Origin: Oligoflexales bacterium
GTDB taxonomy: Bacteria; Bdellovibrionota_B; Oligoflexia; Oligoflexales; RGVZ01
DNA length: 63,557 nt
Assembly: GCA_947468665.1 (NCBI GenBank)
Contig: CANILH010000007.1
Coordinates: 1-63,557, forward strand
Reading direction: 5' to 3'
The notes under the pieces are model-generated. The model was given only the letters and a program-made list of their open reading frames with translations, was not told where the DNA came from and ran no database searches. This document shows positions 49,214 through 58,257 of this stretch, in pieces; within the stretch, counting starts at the first letter, position 1, and every line of letters begins with the position of its first letter. Made by a program: the position numbers and the translations under genes.

Positions 49214-50852
49214 TGGTGCGTTCCTCATTACGGGAGGTTAACCATATCGGGATCGTGGTGACGATGATTAACACGCATGAGGCGATCGCGGAATCACCAA
49301 AGCGGTAATGACCCATAAGCTGGATCATTGTCGTTGTTAAGGCTGGGCTCGCGGGGTCGCCCAGCATGCTCACGATGGCAGTCTCATTCATGCTTAATGC
49401 CAGCGCGATGGCGAGCGCGATGGCAAGGGTTTTTCCTATAACCCGCCACTCGATGACGGCAGCCCATCTAAGATCCGAGATTCCGGCCATGATCCTTGTT
49501 TGTTCATAGGGGCTGATCGCACGGCCGTAGCGCGGTAAAATAACGCTGATTAAAAATGGCAATATCATCGTTGCGTGTAAAACGATGATCGCTTCGGTGC
49601 CGAGAGGAGTATTGCTCGATACTGAGCGGATCACTAGAATGCCGAAGGCGGCCGCCATTGCCGGTACGATTGCTGAGGCGAGAGATGTGCCGAGGATCGT
49701 TATGGCATGAGCCGGATTGTGTGACGCCTTATAGCGGCAAAACGCGCGCGACACGAGGAAAGCGGATATTGTCGATAAAGCCGCGGCGGGAAAGGCGTAA
49801 GTAAGTGATCTCCACACGCTGCTGAGGAGCAACGCGGAAGAGGCGATCGAAGCCGGGACTGGCTCTATTATCCAGGTGGCGGCGTAGGCCAAATTGGCAA
49901 TGACAGGTATCGCTACGAACAAATCGAGAGCGACGGAACTTAAAGTGAAAAATAGTTTTCCCCCAAACGGCATTCCGATAAATTTCAGTAGACTCCGTTC
50001 GCTTGTGCTGACTTTTATATGGCCTGAAAGGTATGTGTTCAGCCATTGATACTGAGGAATTATAAAAATCGCTGATGCCGCGCCAGCGAGGAACGTATGC
50101 GCGACCGAAAAAATGGCGGCACTCTGCCAGTTGCCGTCATAGTAGATTGACTGATAAATTGCGAGTTCAAGGGTTTGACTCGCGGGCCCGCCCCCAAGAA
50201 TACTGAGGGCTCCAAATGATCCCAGACTAAGCAAAAATGTCATCCCAGCGAAATATACATTGGCCGGCATGATCGCTGGCAAGACGATATAACGCCATCT
50301 GCTCAGAGGCTTGAGGCCCAATAACTCGGCGTTCTCCAGCTGAACGGAGGGGATTTCCGAGAATCCCCGGAAAACCATCAGTGAGGCGAAAGGGAGGTTC
50401 ATAAGAGCGTTGGCGAGGACGACGGCATATGGGGAGTAAACGACCCTGGAGAAAGGAGAGGAGATTCCAAGGGATTCAAAAAATCGGGTCGCGCTGCCAT
50501 TATTGCCCCAGGCAAGCACGATTCCTGTCGCAACGACAATGGATGGCAGGCAAAAAGACAATGTTCTCATCGCCACGGAGGCGCGACGGGCGCGACCAGG
50601 GAAATAGAAAAGTCCAATGGCGAAAACAGGAGAGAAACAGACGACAATCAGCGCAGAGAGGGAGGCTTGTTTTAGTGTGAAAAGAGCCGCCCGCGCTAAC
50701 CCTGGAGCAAGTAACGCCAGTTCAGATGGTGGTCCACCCGACTCCCGTATAAGAATAGCCAGGCCAATGATAAAGGGAAAGGAGCCGATGAGAGCGGCTG
50801 TCAGCGCAATAACCCAGGTTATTTTCGGGGTGGTAGGTCGCCAGTATTTCAT
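49200..50852 (-). CDS. thiP: ABC transporter permease (ThiP-like, fused double domain)
   Basis: A 550-residue inner-membrane protein with about 12 hydrophobic helices in two halves, each with an EAA-type loop for ATPase contact (ENAELLGLKPLSRWRYIVLPAIMP, and TRIMAGISDLRWAAVIEWRVIGK). A fused permease is typical of ThiP and of ferric transporters. The ATG at 50852 overlaps the binding-protein stop (ATGA); ATGs 7 and 11 codons earlier would lie inside that gene. Confidence 0.85.
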   Translation of the reverse strand: MKYWRPTTPKITWVIALTAALIGSFPFIIGLAILIRESGGPPSELALLAPGLARAALFTLKQASLSALIVVCFSPVFAIGLFYFPGRARRASVAMRTLSFCLPSIVVATGIVLAWGNNGSATRFFESLGISSPFSRVVYSPYAVVLANALMNLPFASLMVFRGFSEIPSVQLENAELLGLKPLSRWRYIVLPAIMPANVYFAGMTFLLSLGSFGALSILGGGPASQTLELAIYQSIYYDGNWQSAAIFSVAHTFLAGAASAIFIIPQYQWLNTYLSGHIKVSTSERSLLKFIGMPFGGKLFFTLSSVALDLFVAIPVIANLAYAATWIIEPVPASIASSALLLSSVWRSLTYAFPAAALSTISAFLVSRAFCRYKASHNPAHAITILGTSLASAIVPAMAAAFGILVIRSVSSNTPLGTEAIIVLHATMILPFLISVILPRYGRAISPYEQTRIMAGISDLRWAAVIEWRVIGKTLAIALAIALALSMNETAIVSMLGDPASPALTTTMIQLMGHYRFGDSAIASCVLIIVTTIPIWLTSRNEERTNEPA

Positions 50853-51874
50853 TCGCTGAATATCTGTGACCATTCCGTTGTCCATTTGTCTTTATTGAGA
50901 TCAATGTCGTGAGCCGGTATTTGTAAGGATTTGCCGGGTTTTTTGACGATGGCGTATGATGCGGGGATTCCCTTGGTTACCGACGTTACAGGGTACATCC
51001 AGTTCATGGAAGCAATCGCACTCTGGCTCGAGTCCCTGGTCAGGAATTCCAGGAAGCGATTAGCCAGGTCTTTTTGAGTTGAGGAGTTCAGTATCGCGGC
51101 AGTCTCGACAGTCATGTAATGACCATCGTCAAATATAAGTGCCTTAAACTTGTCTGTTTTCTCGGTTTCTCGATGGTAAGCCTCGCTTGTCGTGTAGGAG
51201 AATACAATCGGAGCCTCGCCTTTTGTAAAAAGCCCGTAAGCCTCAGACCAGCCGCGGCTGACGGTTAAAACCTTCTTGCGAAAGAGTTTTAACTTAGCGG
51301 GGGCATCGGCGCCGTAACGGGCGTGGAACCACAAAAGAAGCCCGAGGCCCGGAGCCGACGATCTGGGGTCTTCAACGATGATCGAGCGATCCAGTTCCGG
51401 ACTATTCAGGAGTTCATCCATGGATTTTGGGCGCGGGTAGGGTTTCCCAGATTTTTGTTTCGCTAGGGTATTAAACATGAATCCGTAATAGCCCATGTCA
51501 AATGGGAGGAATTTGGATGAGGGCTCGTAATTTTCCGGCAGCCTCATATTAGTCTGTTTAATCTTAATTTCACTGAAGAGTCCGGTTTTATCGGCTGCCG
51601 CGATCAAGCTATTGTCTATTCCCACGACTACGTCTGCTTTTGAGGTCTTGCCCTCAACTTTGAGGCGGGCCAGCATTGCGGCTCCATCGGCTACAGGAAT
51701 CCAGGCGAGCTCACACCCGCACTCTGCCTCGAAAGATTTTTTTAAGGTGGCTCCAGGTCCCCATTCTGAGATGAACGATTTATAGGTGTACACGGTAAGG
51801 TGAGGTTTATTGCCAGCCAGAGAAATAGACGCGCATACAAAAAAAGACTGTAGGGCAAAAATGTATCTAGACAT
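50849..51874 (-). CDS. thiB: Thiamine-binding periplasmic protein (ThiB/TbpA-like)
   Basis: A 341-residue protein with a signal peptide (residues 1-21). The mature start LTVYTYKSFISEWGPGATLKKSFEAECGCELAWIPVADGAAMLARL closely follows the ThiB pattern (YTYDSFxSEWGPG, CGC), and KADVVVGIDNSLI matches the ligand region. ThiB captures thiamine and its phosphates. AAAGG precedes the ATG. It is the first gene of a thiB-thiP-thiQ operon. No TPP riboswitch was found upstream. Confidence 0.9.
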   Translation of the reverse strand: MSRYIFALQSFFVCASISLAGNKPHLTVYTYKSFISEWGPGATLKKSFEAECGCELAWIPVADGAAMLARLKVEGKTSKADVVVGIDNSLIAAADKTGLFSEIKIKQTNMRLPENYEPSSKFLPFDMGYYGFMFNTLAKQKSGKPYPRPKSMDELLNSPELDRSIIVEDPRSSAPGLGLLLWFHARYGADAPAKLKLFRKKVLTVSRGWSEAYGLFTKGEAPIVFSYTTSEAYHRETEKTDKFKALIFDDGHYMTVETAAILNSSTQKDLANRFLEFLTRDSSQSAIASMNWMYPVTSVTKGIPASYAIVKKPGKSLQIPAHDIDLNKDKWTTEWSQIFSE

Positions 51875-52151
51875 AAAATAACCTTTTCAGTGAAGACTGA
51901 AATGCTTTATAGGAACGCCTGTTAAAATATGGCCTAACGGCGTAAAAAATACAATGAAATCAATGGTAAAGATATCTATTCGTTCAAGCCTACGGCGATC
52001 TCTGTTCGCGAATTCACACATCACCTCGAATCACTTCTCCTCATGATTTAAAATGGCGAGATCATTCCCAATCAGCCGATGGTTGGACTCCTGCTGCGAA
52101 GCGCCGATCATAATTGACATCTCGGCACCTGACGCAAAATACCGGCATCAT
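51875..52151. other. Gap upstream of thiB; no gene seen
   Basis: This stretch holds the thiB leader. A short hairpin, TTCAGT CTTC ACTGAA on the minus strand, lies just before its RBS. The TPP-riboswitch core sequences CTGAGA and ACCTGATC were not found on the minus strand. The rest is AT-rich with no coding signal. Confidence 0.6.
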
Positions 52152-52181
52152 AAAACCCCCTGTGAAGAAAGAGGGGGTTTT
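52152..52181. terminator. Terminator hairpin
   Basis: AAAACCCCCT, ten bases, AGGGGGTTTT. The A-run on one side and T-run on the other allow it to work in both directions. It sits 31 bases past the YceI stop, so its main job is probably ending YceI transcription on the minus strand. Confidence 0.88.
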
Positions 52182-52212
52182 CTGTAATGCTTAGACCCGG
52201 TACAAGACAGGA

Positions 52213-52797
52213 TTATTTCTTTTCTTCCAGCTCGCCCTCAATGGTGATTTTCACCTCGTCACCAACGACAACGCCGCCACCATCGAGCGCCTTGTTCCAC
52301 GATACGCCGAAATCCTTGCGATTGACTTTTGTCGTCGCAGTGAAGCCGCGTTTTGTTTTTCCCCAGGGGTCTTTTATAGGCGCGGTGGGCCCCTCAACCG
52401 TTAAAATGGAGGTCTTTGTAACACCGCGGATTGTTAGGTCTCCGGTCACGGTGAGTCCGTCTCCGGATTTCGTGACTTTTTTGCTGACAAATTTAATTGT
52501 TGGGAACTTCTGCGCGTCCAAAAAATCCGGACTTTTCAGATGTTCATCCCGTTTTGGGTTCATTGTTGTGATCGTGCCCACATCCAGGGTTACGTCCACT
52601 TTGGACTTGGTGAGATCCTTGTCGTCAATGTCGACAACGCCTTTGACACCCCGCATTTGACCCTTCACGTTGGTGACCATCATGTGGCGAACAGAAAAGT
52701 CGGCGGCTGAATGGGCATCGTCAAAAATCCAGCCTCCCGCAAACGCGGTGGAGCCTGAAATTACTAGTAATCCCGATAGCATAGTCTTAAATAACAT
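52213..52797 (-). CDS. YceI family periplasmic protein
   Basis: A 194-residue protein with a signal peptide (ending near STAFAG) and GAGGAGG before the ATG. The lipocalin-like YceI pattern is complete: WIFDDAHSAADFSVRHMMVTNVKG, LKSPDFLDAQKFPTIKF, VTGDLTIRGVTKT and NRKDFGVSWN. The family binds polyisoprenoids in the periplasm and often responds to base or acid stress. No neighbour suggests a more specific role. Confidence 0.95.
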   Translation of the reverse strand: MLFKTMLSGLLVISGSTAFAGGWIFDDAHSAADFSVRHMMVTNVKGQMRGVKGVVDIDDKDLTKSKVDVTLDVGTITTMNPKRDEHLKSPDFLDAQKFPTIKFVSKKVTKSGDGLTVTGDLTIRGVTKTSILTVEGPTAPIKDPWGKTKRGFTATTKVNRKDFGVSWNKALDGGGVVVGDEVKITIEGELEEKK

Positions 52798-52999
52798 GAA
52801 GCCTCCTCAGGCGTGTTAAGCGGCCACCAGGGTGGCCAGGTCGTTAATTCTGCCATTATTATCCATAGAAGTCTTGCTTGGCACAAGGGCACGTTCTACT
52901 AATGCCATGATTTGACTATCGATTTAATGCTTAATTCTCTCTTCGAGGCACCCTTTACATCTTTTCAAAAGGCACTTTCCTGTGCTAGCATCTGACACG

Positions 53000-53025
53000 C
53001 AGGCTAATTTTTGGACACTAGCCTG
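53000..53025 (+). promoter_or_regulatory. Hairpin in the infC-like leader
   Basis: CAGGCTA, 12 bases, TAGCCTG: a perfect 7-bp stem about 35 bases before the TTG start. It may regulate translation or be an operator. The 52798-53060 gap has no gene. Confidence 0.45.
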
Positions 53026-53060
53026 TTGTCGCTATCTCACAGTAATCGAGGAGAATTTGT

Positions 53061-53534
53061 TTGCAAGTTATCAACCGTGCCGCCGCTCGTAGTTACACCA
53101 AAGTTCGCCTTGTCGGCGAAGAAGCCAATGAAATTATATCGGTTCTGGAGGCCTTGTCTCGCGCGGATGAAGCGGGTCTGGATCTTGTCATGATCAGTGA
53201 CAAAGGCGACTTTCCGGTTATGCGCTTGCAGGACTTCAAAAAGGTCCAGTACGAGACGAAGAAGGCCAAGAAAAAGCAAATTGTCCAAGAACTGAAAGAA
53301 ATTCAGCTGAAGCTTAACATCGCGGAGCATGATCTCCAGACTAAGATGGGCGCGATTGATAAGTTTCTCGCTCGGGGTGATAAAGTTAAAGTCGTGGTGC
53401 GTCTGAGAGGCCGTGAGAGGGAAAGCCCTGAACGTGCCCGTGCGCTATTGGAAAAAGTAATTACCACTATTAAGTGTAAAGCAAGCTACGTTCCGGGTCC
53501 TATCACGATGGCCATTCTTGAATCGGCCAAATAA
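53061..53534 (+). CDS. infC: Translation initiation factor IF-3-like protein
   Basis: A 157-residue protein starting at TTG with GAGGAG upstream. The C-terminal domain is clear: KEIQLKLNIAEHDLQTKMGAIDKFLARGDKVKVVVRLRGRE then ALLEKV, as in IF-3. The N-terminal domain keeps AGLDLVMIS and the DFKKVQYETKKAKKKQ linker but lacks the usual GEQLGI segment, and the chain is shorter than the usual 175-180. It stands alone with its own terminator rather than with thrS, rpmI and rplT. It may be the sole infC or a divergent paralogue. Confidence 0.85.
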   Translation: MQVINRAAARSYTKVRLVGEEANEIISVLEALSRADEAGLDLVMISDKGDFPVMRLQDFKKVQYETKKAKKKQIVQELKEIQLKLNIAEHDLQTKMGAIDKFLARGDKVKVVVRLRGRERESPERARALLEKVITTIKCKASYVPGPITMAILESAK

Positions 53535-53558
53535 CTCCGGACACATTGTTAGAATTAG

Positions 53559-53588
53559 CCCCATGGACTTGATATCCATGGGGTTTTT
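53559..53588 (+). terminator. Rho-independent terminator after infC
   Basis: CCCCATGGA, loop CTTGATA, TCCATGGGG, followed by five Ts. It lies 25 bases after the stop codon and makes the IF-3-like gene monocistronic. Confidence 0.9.
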
Positions 53589-53676
53589 GTTTGGCTTGAT
53601 CGCGCATGCGATAATGCCTTGTGCCAAGGCCCAATACAGGAAATTCTTCAAGTTTTTTAATATAGATGGCCCTGAG

Positions 53677-53706
53677 TTGACACAGGGCTAGTAAGTGCTG
53701 TCTAAT
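53677..53706 (+). promoter_or_regulatory. Possible sigma-70 promoter
   Basis: TTGACA, 18 bases, TCTAAT, about 120 bases before the ImmA-like gene. The -35 is a full match; the -35 is also part of a GCCCTG/CAGGGC hairpin. Confidence 0.4.
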
Positions 53707-53823
53707 TTTCTATAGAGACTTTTTCAAACCTGATTTCGAATTCGCCCATAGGCAGGATGCCGCGGGCTAAACCTACTGCTGCCAAACAGTAACCACCGTT
53801 TTGATACCAAGGAGGTAGACTCG

Positions 53824-54726
53824 ATGAAGAAGATTGCCGAGAATCGTTACCCACATTCGGCCACCCTTTTTAAGTTCTGCAAAGAGGCGCTTGAGATTCG
53901 GTATGAGGGCAATGTTAAAGTCATTGACCAGGACGTTGGCGCTATCCTTGGCTACGATCCGGCTGACTGCAGCCACTGGAAAAAAGGCAAGAAAAATATT
54001 CGCGCGCTCTCTACACTGCGTGCGATCGCTGATCACCTGTCGATCGATGAGAGACTTTTGATTGAGATTGCGGCCGGAAAGGTTGGCTTTGACGAGGCTG
54101 TCTTTGAGTACCGCGGTTACGGCGCATTCGGCATGAATGGCCGCGCGACAGAGAACCTCAAGAAAGAGTTTTTCAAAAACCCAACGCGTTACCAAGGCGA
54201 GAATCCCCGATTGACGTTCGAGGAGCTTTTCGATGTAGATCGTCCGAGCGTATCAAAGGCTGTGGAGTCGATTCTTGCCTCCGGTAAATTTGAGGAAGCT
54301 CCAATTTACATTCCGGAAGTTTGCCAGCTCTTCCCGAATTTCTCGATCGTCGCTGATGAGACCCTGGCAGGTCCCGTAGACGTTAAAACTGAGGGTCAAG
54401 GCGCGGATCTTCGCGTTACCGTGCGCTATAGCGGCAGCGATATGCGTCCCTACCTGCGCTTCCTGGTGGCCCGTGAGCTGTTTAGGTATCTTGTAGCAAG
54501 CGGCAACGCCCATGTGGCCCACATCCATGCCTCTCCGGATGAGGTTTTGGAAATTAGGGCTAATCTCTTCGCGGGATTGCTTCTTATTCCAGGAAAAATG
54601 GTCCGCAAAGAAGTTGAAAAAATTGACGCGTCCCATGATATCGTCAGCCAGCTATCTGAAACCTTCTGGGTATCAAAGGCAATGATGAACCAAAGACTTC
54701 GTGATTACATGGAAAATCTAACGTAA
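53824..54726 (+). CDS. Regulator with an inactive ImmA/IrrE-like domain
   Basis: A 300-residue soluble protein; AAGGAGGT lies seven bases before the ATG. Residues 30-85 look like an XRE-type DNA-binding domain (VKVIDQDVGAILGYDPADCSHWKKGKKNIRALSTLRAIADHL). Residues 155-270 resemble ImmA/IrrE (COG2856), including EIRANLFAGLLLIPGKMV, which matches the EREANxFAxxLLMP box. The zinc-protease motif HExxH is replaced by R217-E-L-F-R221, so peptidase activity is not expected. It may act as a DNA-binding sensor instead. A terminator follows, so it is monocistronic. Confidence 0.75.
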   Translation: MKKIAENRYPHSATLFKFCKEALEIRYEGNVKVIDQDVGAILGYDPADCSHWKKGKKNIRALSTLRAIADHLSIDERLLIEIAAGKVGFDEAVFEYRGYGAFGMNGRATENLKKEFFKNPTRYQGENPRLTFEELFDVDRPSVSKAVESILASGKFEEAPIYIPEVCQLFPNFSIVADETLAGPVDVKTEGQGADLRVTVRYSGSDMRPYLRFLVARELFRYLVASGNAHVAHIHASPDEVLEIRANLFAGLLLIPGKMVRKEVEKIDASHDIVSQLSETFWVSKAMMNQRLRDYMENLT

Positions 54727-54748
54727 ACTGTTCCCCGTAACCACCGAA

Positions 54749-54781
54749 AAACCAAAGAGGAAACTCTTTGGTTTTTTTTTT
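54749..54781 (+). terminator. Rho-independent terminator
   Basis: AAACCAAAGAG, loop GAAA, CTCTTTGGTTT and a long T run: an 11-bp perfect stem 22 bases after the ImmA-like gene. Confidence 0.94.
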
Positions 54782-54892
54782 AAGCCAAACGCCTCAAACT
54801 CCCGGATCGGGCTATCGGGGTTAAGTTGGACGGGAAAGCGCCGATATTTCCGGTAAGATAACGGGTCTCCGACCAAAACGACAGGACGTGTT

Positions 54893-56683
54893 ATGAGCGG
54901 CATATTCAAATTACGAAATGGTAGTATTCTGCTGTCGACCGAGGCTCCCGGAGGCATCTATAACGCGTCACAGTTGAAAAAAATCGCTAGTTTGTGCGAT
55001 GGCGAGTCAGTCATCGTAAAAGCCACCGAGGATCAGCGTTTGGCTTTGGTCGTGAATCCTCAAAAGGCAGACTCGATCGCGGATGAGTTAAAGTCGATTG
55101 GCCTTGGTATCCGCCATTACCAAAATGGGCTTCATCAGCCCGTATCGTGCGTTGGCGAAATGTGTGAGGAACACGAGCAAGATGCGCTGGGAGGCGCACT
55201 GGATCTATCCGCGGAGATTGAGGACATTAAACTCGTGAACCCGCTCAAAATCGGTATCAATGGCTGCGCGAAATGCTGTGTGCCTTGTCATACGTTGGAT
55301 ATCAGCATTGTAGGCGATACCGCTGGTTACAGGGTTTCTCTTGGCGGGAAAAGCTCACAACTCCCGGAGATGGCAAGTTTCATGGCTGAGGGAATTCCCC
55401 CGGAGGAAATGCCGCGTCTGATTAAGTCTGTCATAGAGTTGTATAAGTCTCACGCTCAGGAGGGAGAAACTCTCCAGGAGTTGATTGACAGGGAAGGATC
55501 TGGAATTTTTATTCAGGCACTCGCGCCCTGGAGTCAGGATGCCGCGGACAGCGAAGATCCCTTCGCGAAGACTGGCGCTTCCACGGTGGATGTTGAGTCG
55601 GAGGCGGCTCTGGACTCCGGAGAGATCACGAGCGAGATGGCGACCATCGATGACGAAAATACTATTCATCACGATCAATTATCGGGCTCTGAGGGCGATG
55701 AACTGGTGCTTGATGACACTCCGCTCGAGGTCGAGGATCTGAATCAGGAGCGGGAGTTTAATCTCGCCGCGAACGAGCAAAACCCAATGGCAGTCGACCT
55801 TGAGGAAATCCCAGTTGATTCCAGTTCGGGTTCTCAGGACATGAATGTGCCGATTGATACATCCTCGAGCGAGGTTCCGGAGATAAATCTCGTGGATATT
55901 GAGCTGGTGGAAGATCAGTTTACGGATGATTTTTCCGAAAACGGGAGCGACGCGCTAGCCGAGCTAAGCGAAAATACCTTGGTAGAGGCAATTGGGGTGG
56001 AGGGTCTTGACCACATGCAAGAGGCGCAGATCAACGCGGAAGACGCTTTTCGGACGAACCATGCGCCTAATGCGACTGCCGCGCAGGAATTCTCCGAGCC
56101 CACTCCTAAGGCTGAGGACAATGAGTCTGAGGATGAGGGCTTGGTCGAGGCAAGACTCAGTGCTGGCATCGTCGCTCAGCATGACCTGATGAGCGGTGAT
56201 GACAACGATGACCTCGAGGGTGACGCTAGCGTTGAGTTGCTGGAATCATCTGAGGTGACACTTGATGCCGCTGATGACATGAGTGAGTTGGAACCAGAAC
56301 TCATTCCCGAGGACGAGGTTCCTATGGAAGCTCACGATATCTCTGGTGACGGGGCTGGTGACGGACATGACGACGATCATGACGATGAGATATTTGACGT
56401 ACACGACCATCTGCCGCTCTCAGAGGTGGTCGCTACCAGAAAAATACAACCCGGAAAAGCAATGGCAGCTACAAAAAGTTGGGCGATCGCTAGCTTTGAT
56501 ACCGACGATCAGGGGCTGCCAGTCATTACATGGTCCAATGGAATGGCTCTGACTCTCACGGCTGAAGTGATCGGAAACGGCAGCCTTCGCATTGGTGGCC
56601 ATGAGCTCCGTATTACCCCGAAGGATTCCGGAATCCAGGTTGAGGTGGACGGAATGAAAATGTTCCTTCCGGTAGCCGCCTGA
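54893..56683 (+). CDS. Siroheme-reductase-like Fe-S module fused to a long acidic region
   Basis: A 596-residue protein. Residues 8-80 resemble the ferredoxin-like half domain of nitrite/sulfite reductases (GGIYNASQLKKIASLCDG, ADELKSIGLGIRHYQ). Residues 82-155 resemble the Fe-S/siroheme domain: C86 and C91 in VSCVGEMC, then C125, C128, C129 and C132 in INGCAKCCVPC, and the DISIVGDTAGYRVSLGGK strand that follows the cluster in these enzymes. Residues 220-520 are strongly acidic, low complexity, with many Asp, Glu and Ser and an HDDDHDD cluster. The last 75 residues form a small beta-rich domain. Full reductases have two such halves, so catalysis is doubtful; a redox or Fe-S sensing role is inferred. 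Confidence 0.75.
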   Translation: MSGIFKLRNGSILLSTEAPGGIYNASQLKKIASLCDGESVIVKATEDQRLALVVNPQKADSIADELKSIGLGIRHYQNGLHQPVSCVGEMCEEHEQDALGGALDLSAEIEDIKLVNPLKIGINGCAKCCVPCHTLDISIVGDTAGYRVSLGGKSSQLPEMASFMAEGIPPEEMPRLIKSVIELYKSHAQEGETLQELIDREGSGIFIQALAPWSQDAADSEDPFAKTGASTVDVESEAALDSGEITSEMATIDDENTIHHDQLSGSEGDELVLDDTPLEVEDLNQEREFNLAANEQNPMAVDLEEIPVDSSSGSQDMNVPIDTSSSEVPEINLVDIELVEDQFTDDFSENGSDALAELSENTLVEAIGVEGLDHMQEAQINAEDAFRTNHAPNATAAQEFSEPTPKAEDNESEDEGLVEARLSAGIVAQHDLMSGDDNDDLEGDASVELLESSEVTLDAADDMSELEPELIPEDEVPMEAHDISGDGAGDGHDDDHDDEIFDVHDHLPLSEVVATRKIQPGKAMAATKSWAIASFDTDDQGLPVITWSNGMALTLTAEVIGNGSLRIGGHELRITPKDSGIQVEVDGMKMFLPVAA

Positions 56684-56702
56684 TTAAAACGCGCTGATTT
56701 TC

Positions 56703-58031
56703 CTAAAGTAGCGCCGCTGCCAAAGTCGCCAGTTCGCTTCTCTCACCGCGGTTAAACGTGATGTGCGCCGCGATCCGTTCAGATTTGAATTTCTCAATGA
56801 CGTAGGTCAATCCGTTATTCTCGCTGTCAATGTAAGGATTGTCGATCTGGTAGGGATCGCCCGTCAGAACGATTTTCGTGCCCTCGCCAGCCCGCGTGAG
56901 AATTGTTTTGATCTCATGGGGCGTTAAGTTTTGCGCTTCGTCTACGACGAAAAACTGGTTGGGGAGCGAACGTCCTCTGATGTAGGTCAAGGGCTCTACG
57001 GCCAGGATGCCCTGATTGATCAACTCTTGGTAGCTTTTGCTGAATCGCTTAGTCCGGGTTTGCTGTCCACCGCTAAGCAGCAACTCAAGGTTGTCGAAAA
57101 TAGGCTGCATCCATGGGTTCAGCTTCTCGTCGAGATCGCCGGGGAGAAACCCGATGTCTTTACCAAGCGGAAAAATAGGGCGCGCCACAAGAAGCTTATG
57201 ATATTCGTCGTCATCTGTTGTCTTGGATAGACCCGCGGCGATTGCCATCAGAGTCTTTCCTGTTCCCGCGCCGCCACTTAGTGTCACTAGTTTTATGTTG
57301 TCGTCCAGGAGCGCCTCTAGAGCGAATGTTTGCTCGATGTTCCGCGGGTAAATGCCCCAGACGCCCTCGCTGTGAGGATCTAGCATTCTCAGGATCCTGT
57401 CTTGCCCGTCAAACATACCGTAAACAAATTGATTGGCGTCCGTCTCATCCTCAAGAATCACAAATTGGTTCGGGAAAAGCCCCTTGTCATCCAATTTCAG
57501 TTCTCTTCGGGAATAGAACTCATTGATCAGCTCAGCCCCGACCCGTATGGTTGAGATGCCTTTATAAAGGTGACTGATGTCTACTTTATCGGCCTCGAAA
57601 TCCTCGGCTGAGATATTAAAAGCGTCTGCCTTTATGCGGAGATTGGAGTCTTTGGTGACGATAACGACTTTACGAGCGGTGCCGTAGTGTTTTTGTAGGG
57701 TCAGCGCGACAGCCAGAATTTGATTGTCGGTGTTCTGGGCTAGTCTTCCGACCAGCTCAAAGTCAGCGCCGAGATTCACAAAAAGGTGTCCGCTGTCTTC
57801 CCGCCCCTCAAAAAGAGGGATTCCCGCGGATAGTGTGCCGCGCTCGCGCAGCCTGTCCAGAATCCGGCTTACCTCGCGGGCGTTTCGACCAGTTTCGCTG
57901 AGATCCTTTTTGAAGGTGTCCACTTCCTCGATGACCGAGATGGGAATAACCACGTCATTGTCATCAAATTTGAAGATACTGGCGGGATTGTTCAAAAGAA
58001 TATTGGTATCAACGATAAAAGTCTTCTTCAT
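56703..58031 (-). CDS. PIN-PhoH family ATPase/RNase
   Basis: A 442-residue protein. The N-terminal PIN domain has TFIVDTNILLNNP, VIEEVDTFKK and KDSNLRIKAD, giving the acidic residues of a metal-dependent RNase. The C-terminal PhoH domain has Walker A SGGAGTGKTLMA and Walker B FFVDEAQNLTP, with TGDPYQIDNPY as sensor. PIN-PhoH (YlaK-type) proteins are thought to be RNA helicase-RNases. The ATG at 58031 is preferred (AGGGGA upstream); 13 more codons are open upstream. It converges on the Fe-S fusion gene, 20 bases apart. Confidence 0.92.
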   Translation of the reverse strand: MKKTFIVDTNILLNNPASIFKFDDNDVVIPISVIEEVDTFKKDLSETGRNAREVSRILDRLRERGTLSAGIPLFEGREDSGHLFVNLGADFELVGRLAQNTDNQILAVALTLQKHYGTARKVVIVTKDSNLRIKADAFNISAEDFEADKVDISHLYKGISTIRVGAELINEFYSRRELKLDDKGLFPNQFVILEDETDANQFVYGMFDGQDRILRMLDPHSEGVWGIYPRNIEQTFALEALLDDNIKLVTLSGGAGTGKTLMAIAAGLSKTTDDDEYHKLLVARPIFPLGKDIGFLPGDLDEKLNPWMQPIFDNLELLLSGGQQTRTKRFSKSYQELINQGILAVEPLTYIRGRSLPNQFFVVDEAQNLTPHEIKTILTRAGEGTKIVLTGDPYQIDNPYIDSENNGLTYVIEKFKSERIAAHITFNRGERSELATLAAALL

Positions 58032-58257
58032 TACGCAAAAATCCCCTTTTGCAAAACGATTAAAATTCAAAGGCTTCTCAAGGTTTTCCAGAGTTTACCA
58101 CGGCATGCGTCACGCTGGCAAACTTTTGCATTGCTGCCAATAGTTTCGTCATGAGGAGCCCGAAATGGCAATCAGGACTTGAACAGGGTTATAATGTTAA
58201 AAGAGCCTCCCTAATTTCCGATGTTTCACGGGATCTTGGTTGCTGATGGCGAAGCGT

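Noticed and set aside
51875-52150. TPP riboswitch upstream of thiB
   Set aside because: Looked for CTGAGA and ACCTGATC cores on the minus strand and found neither.
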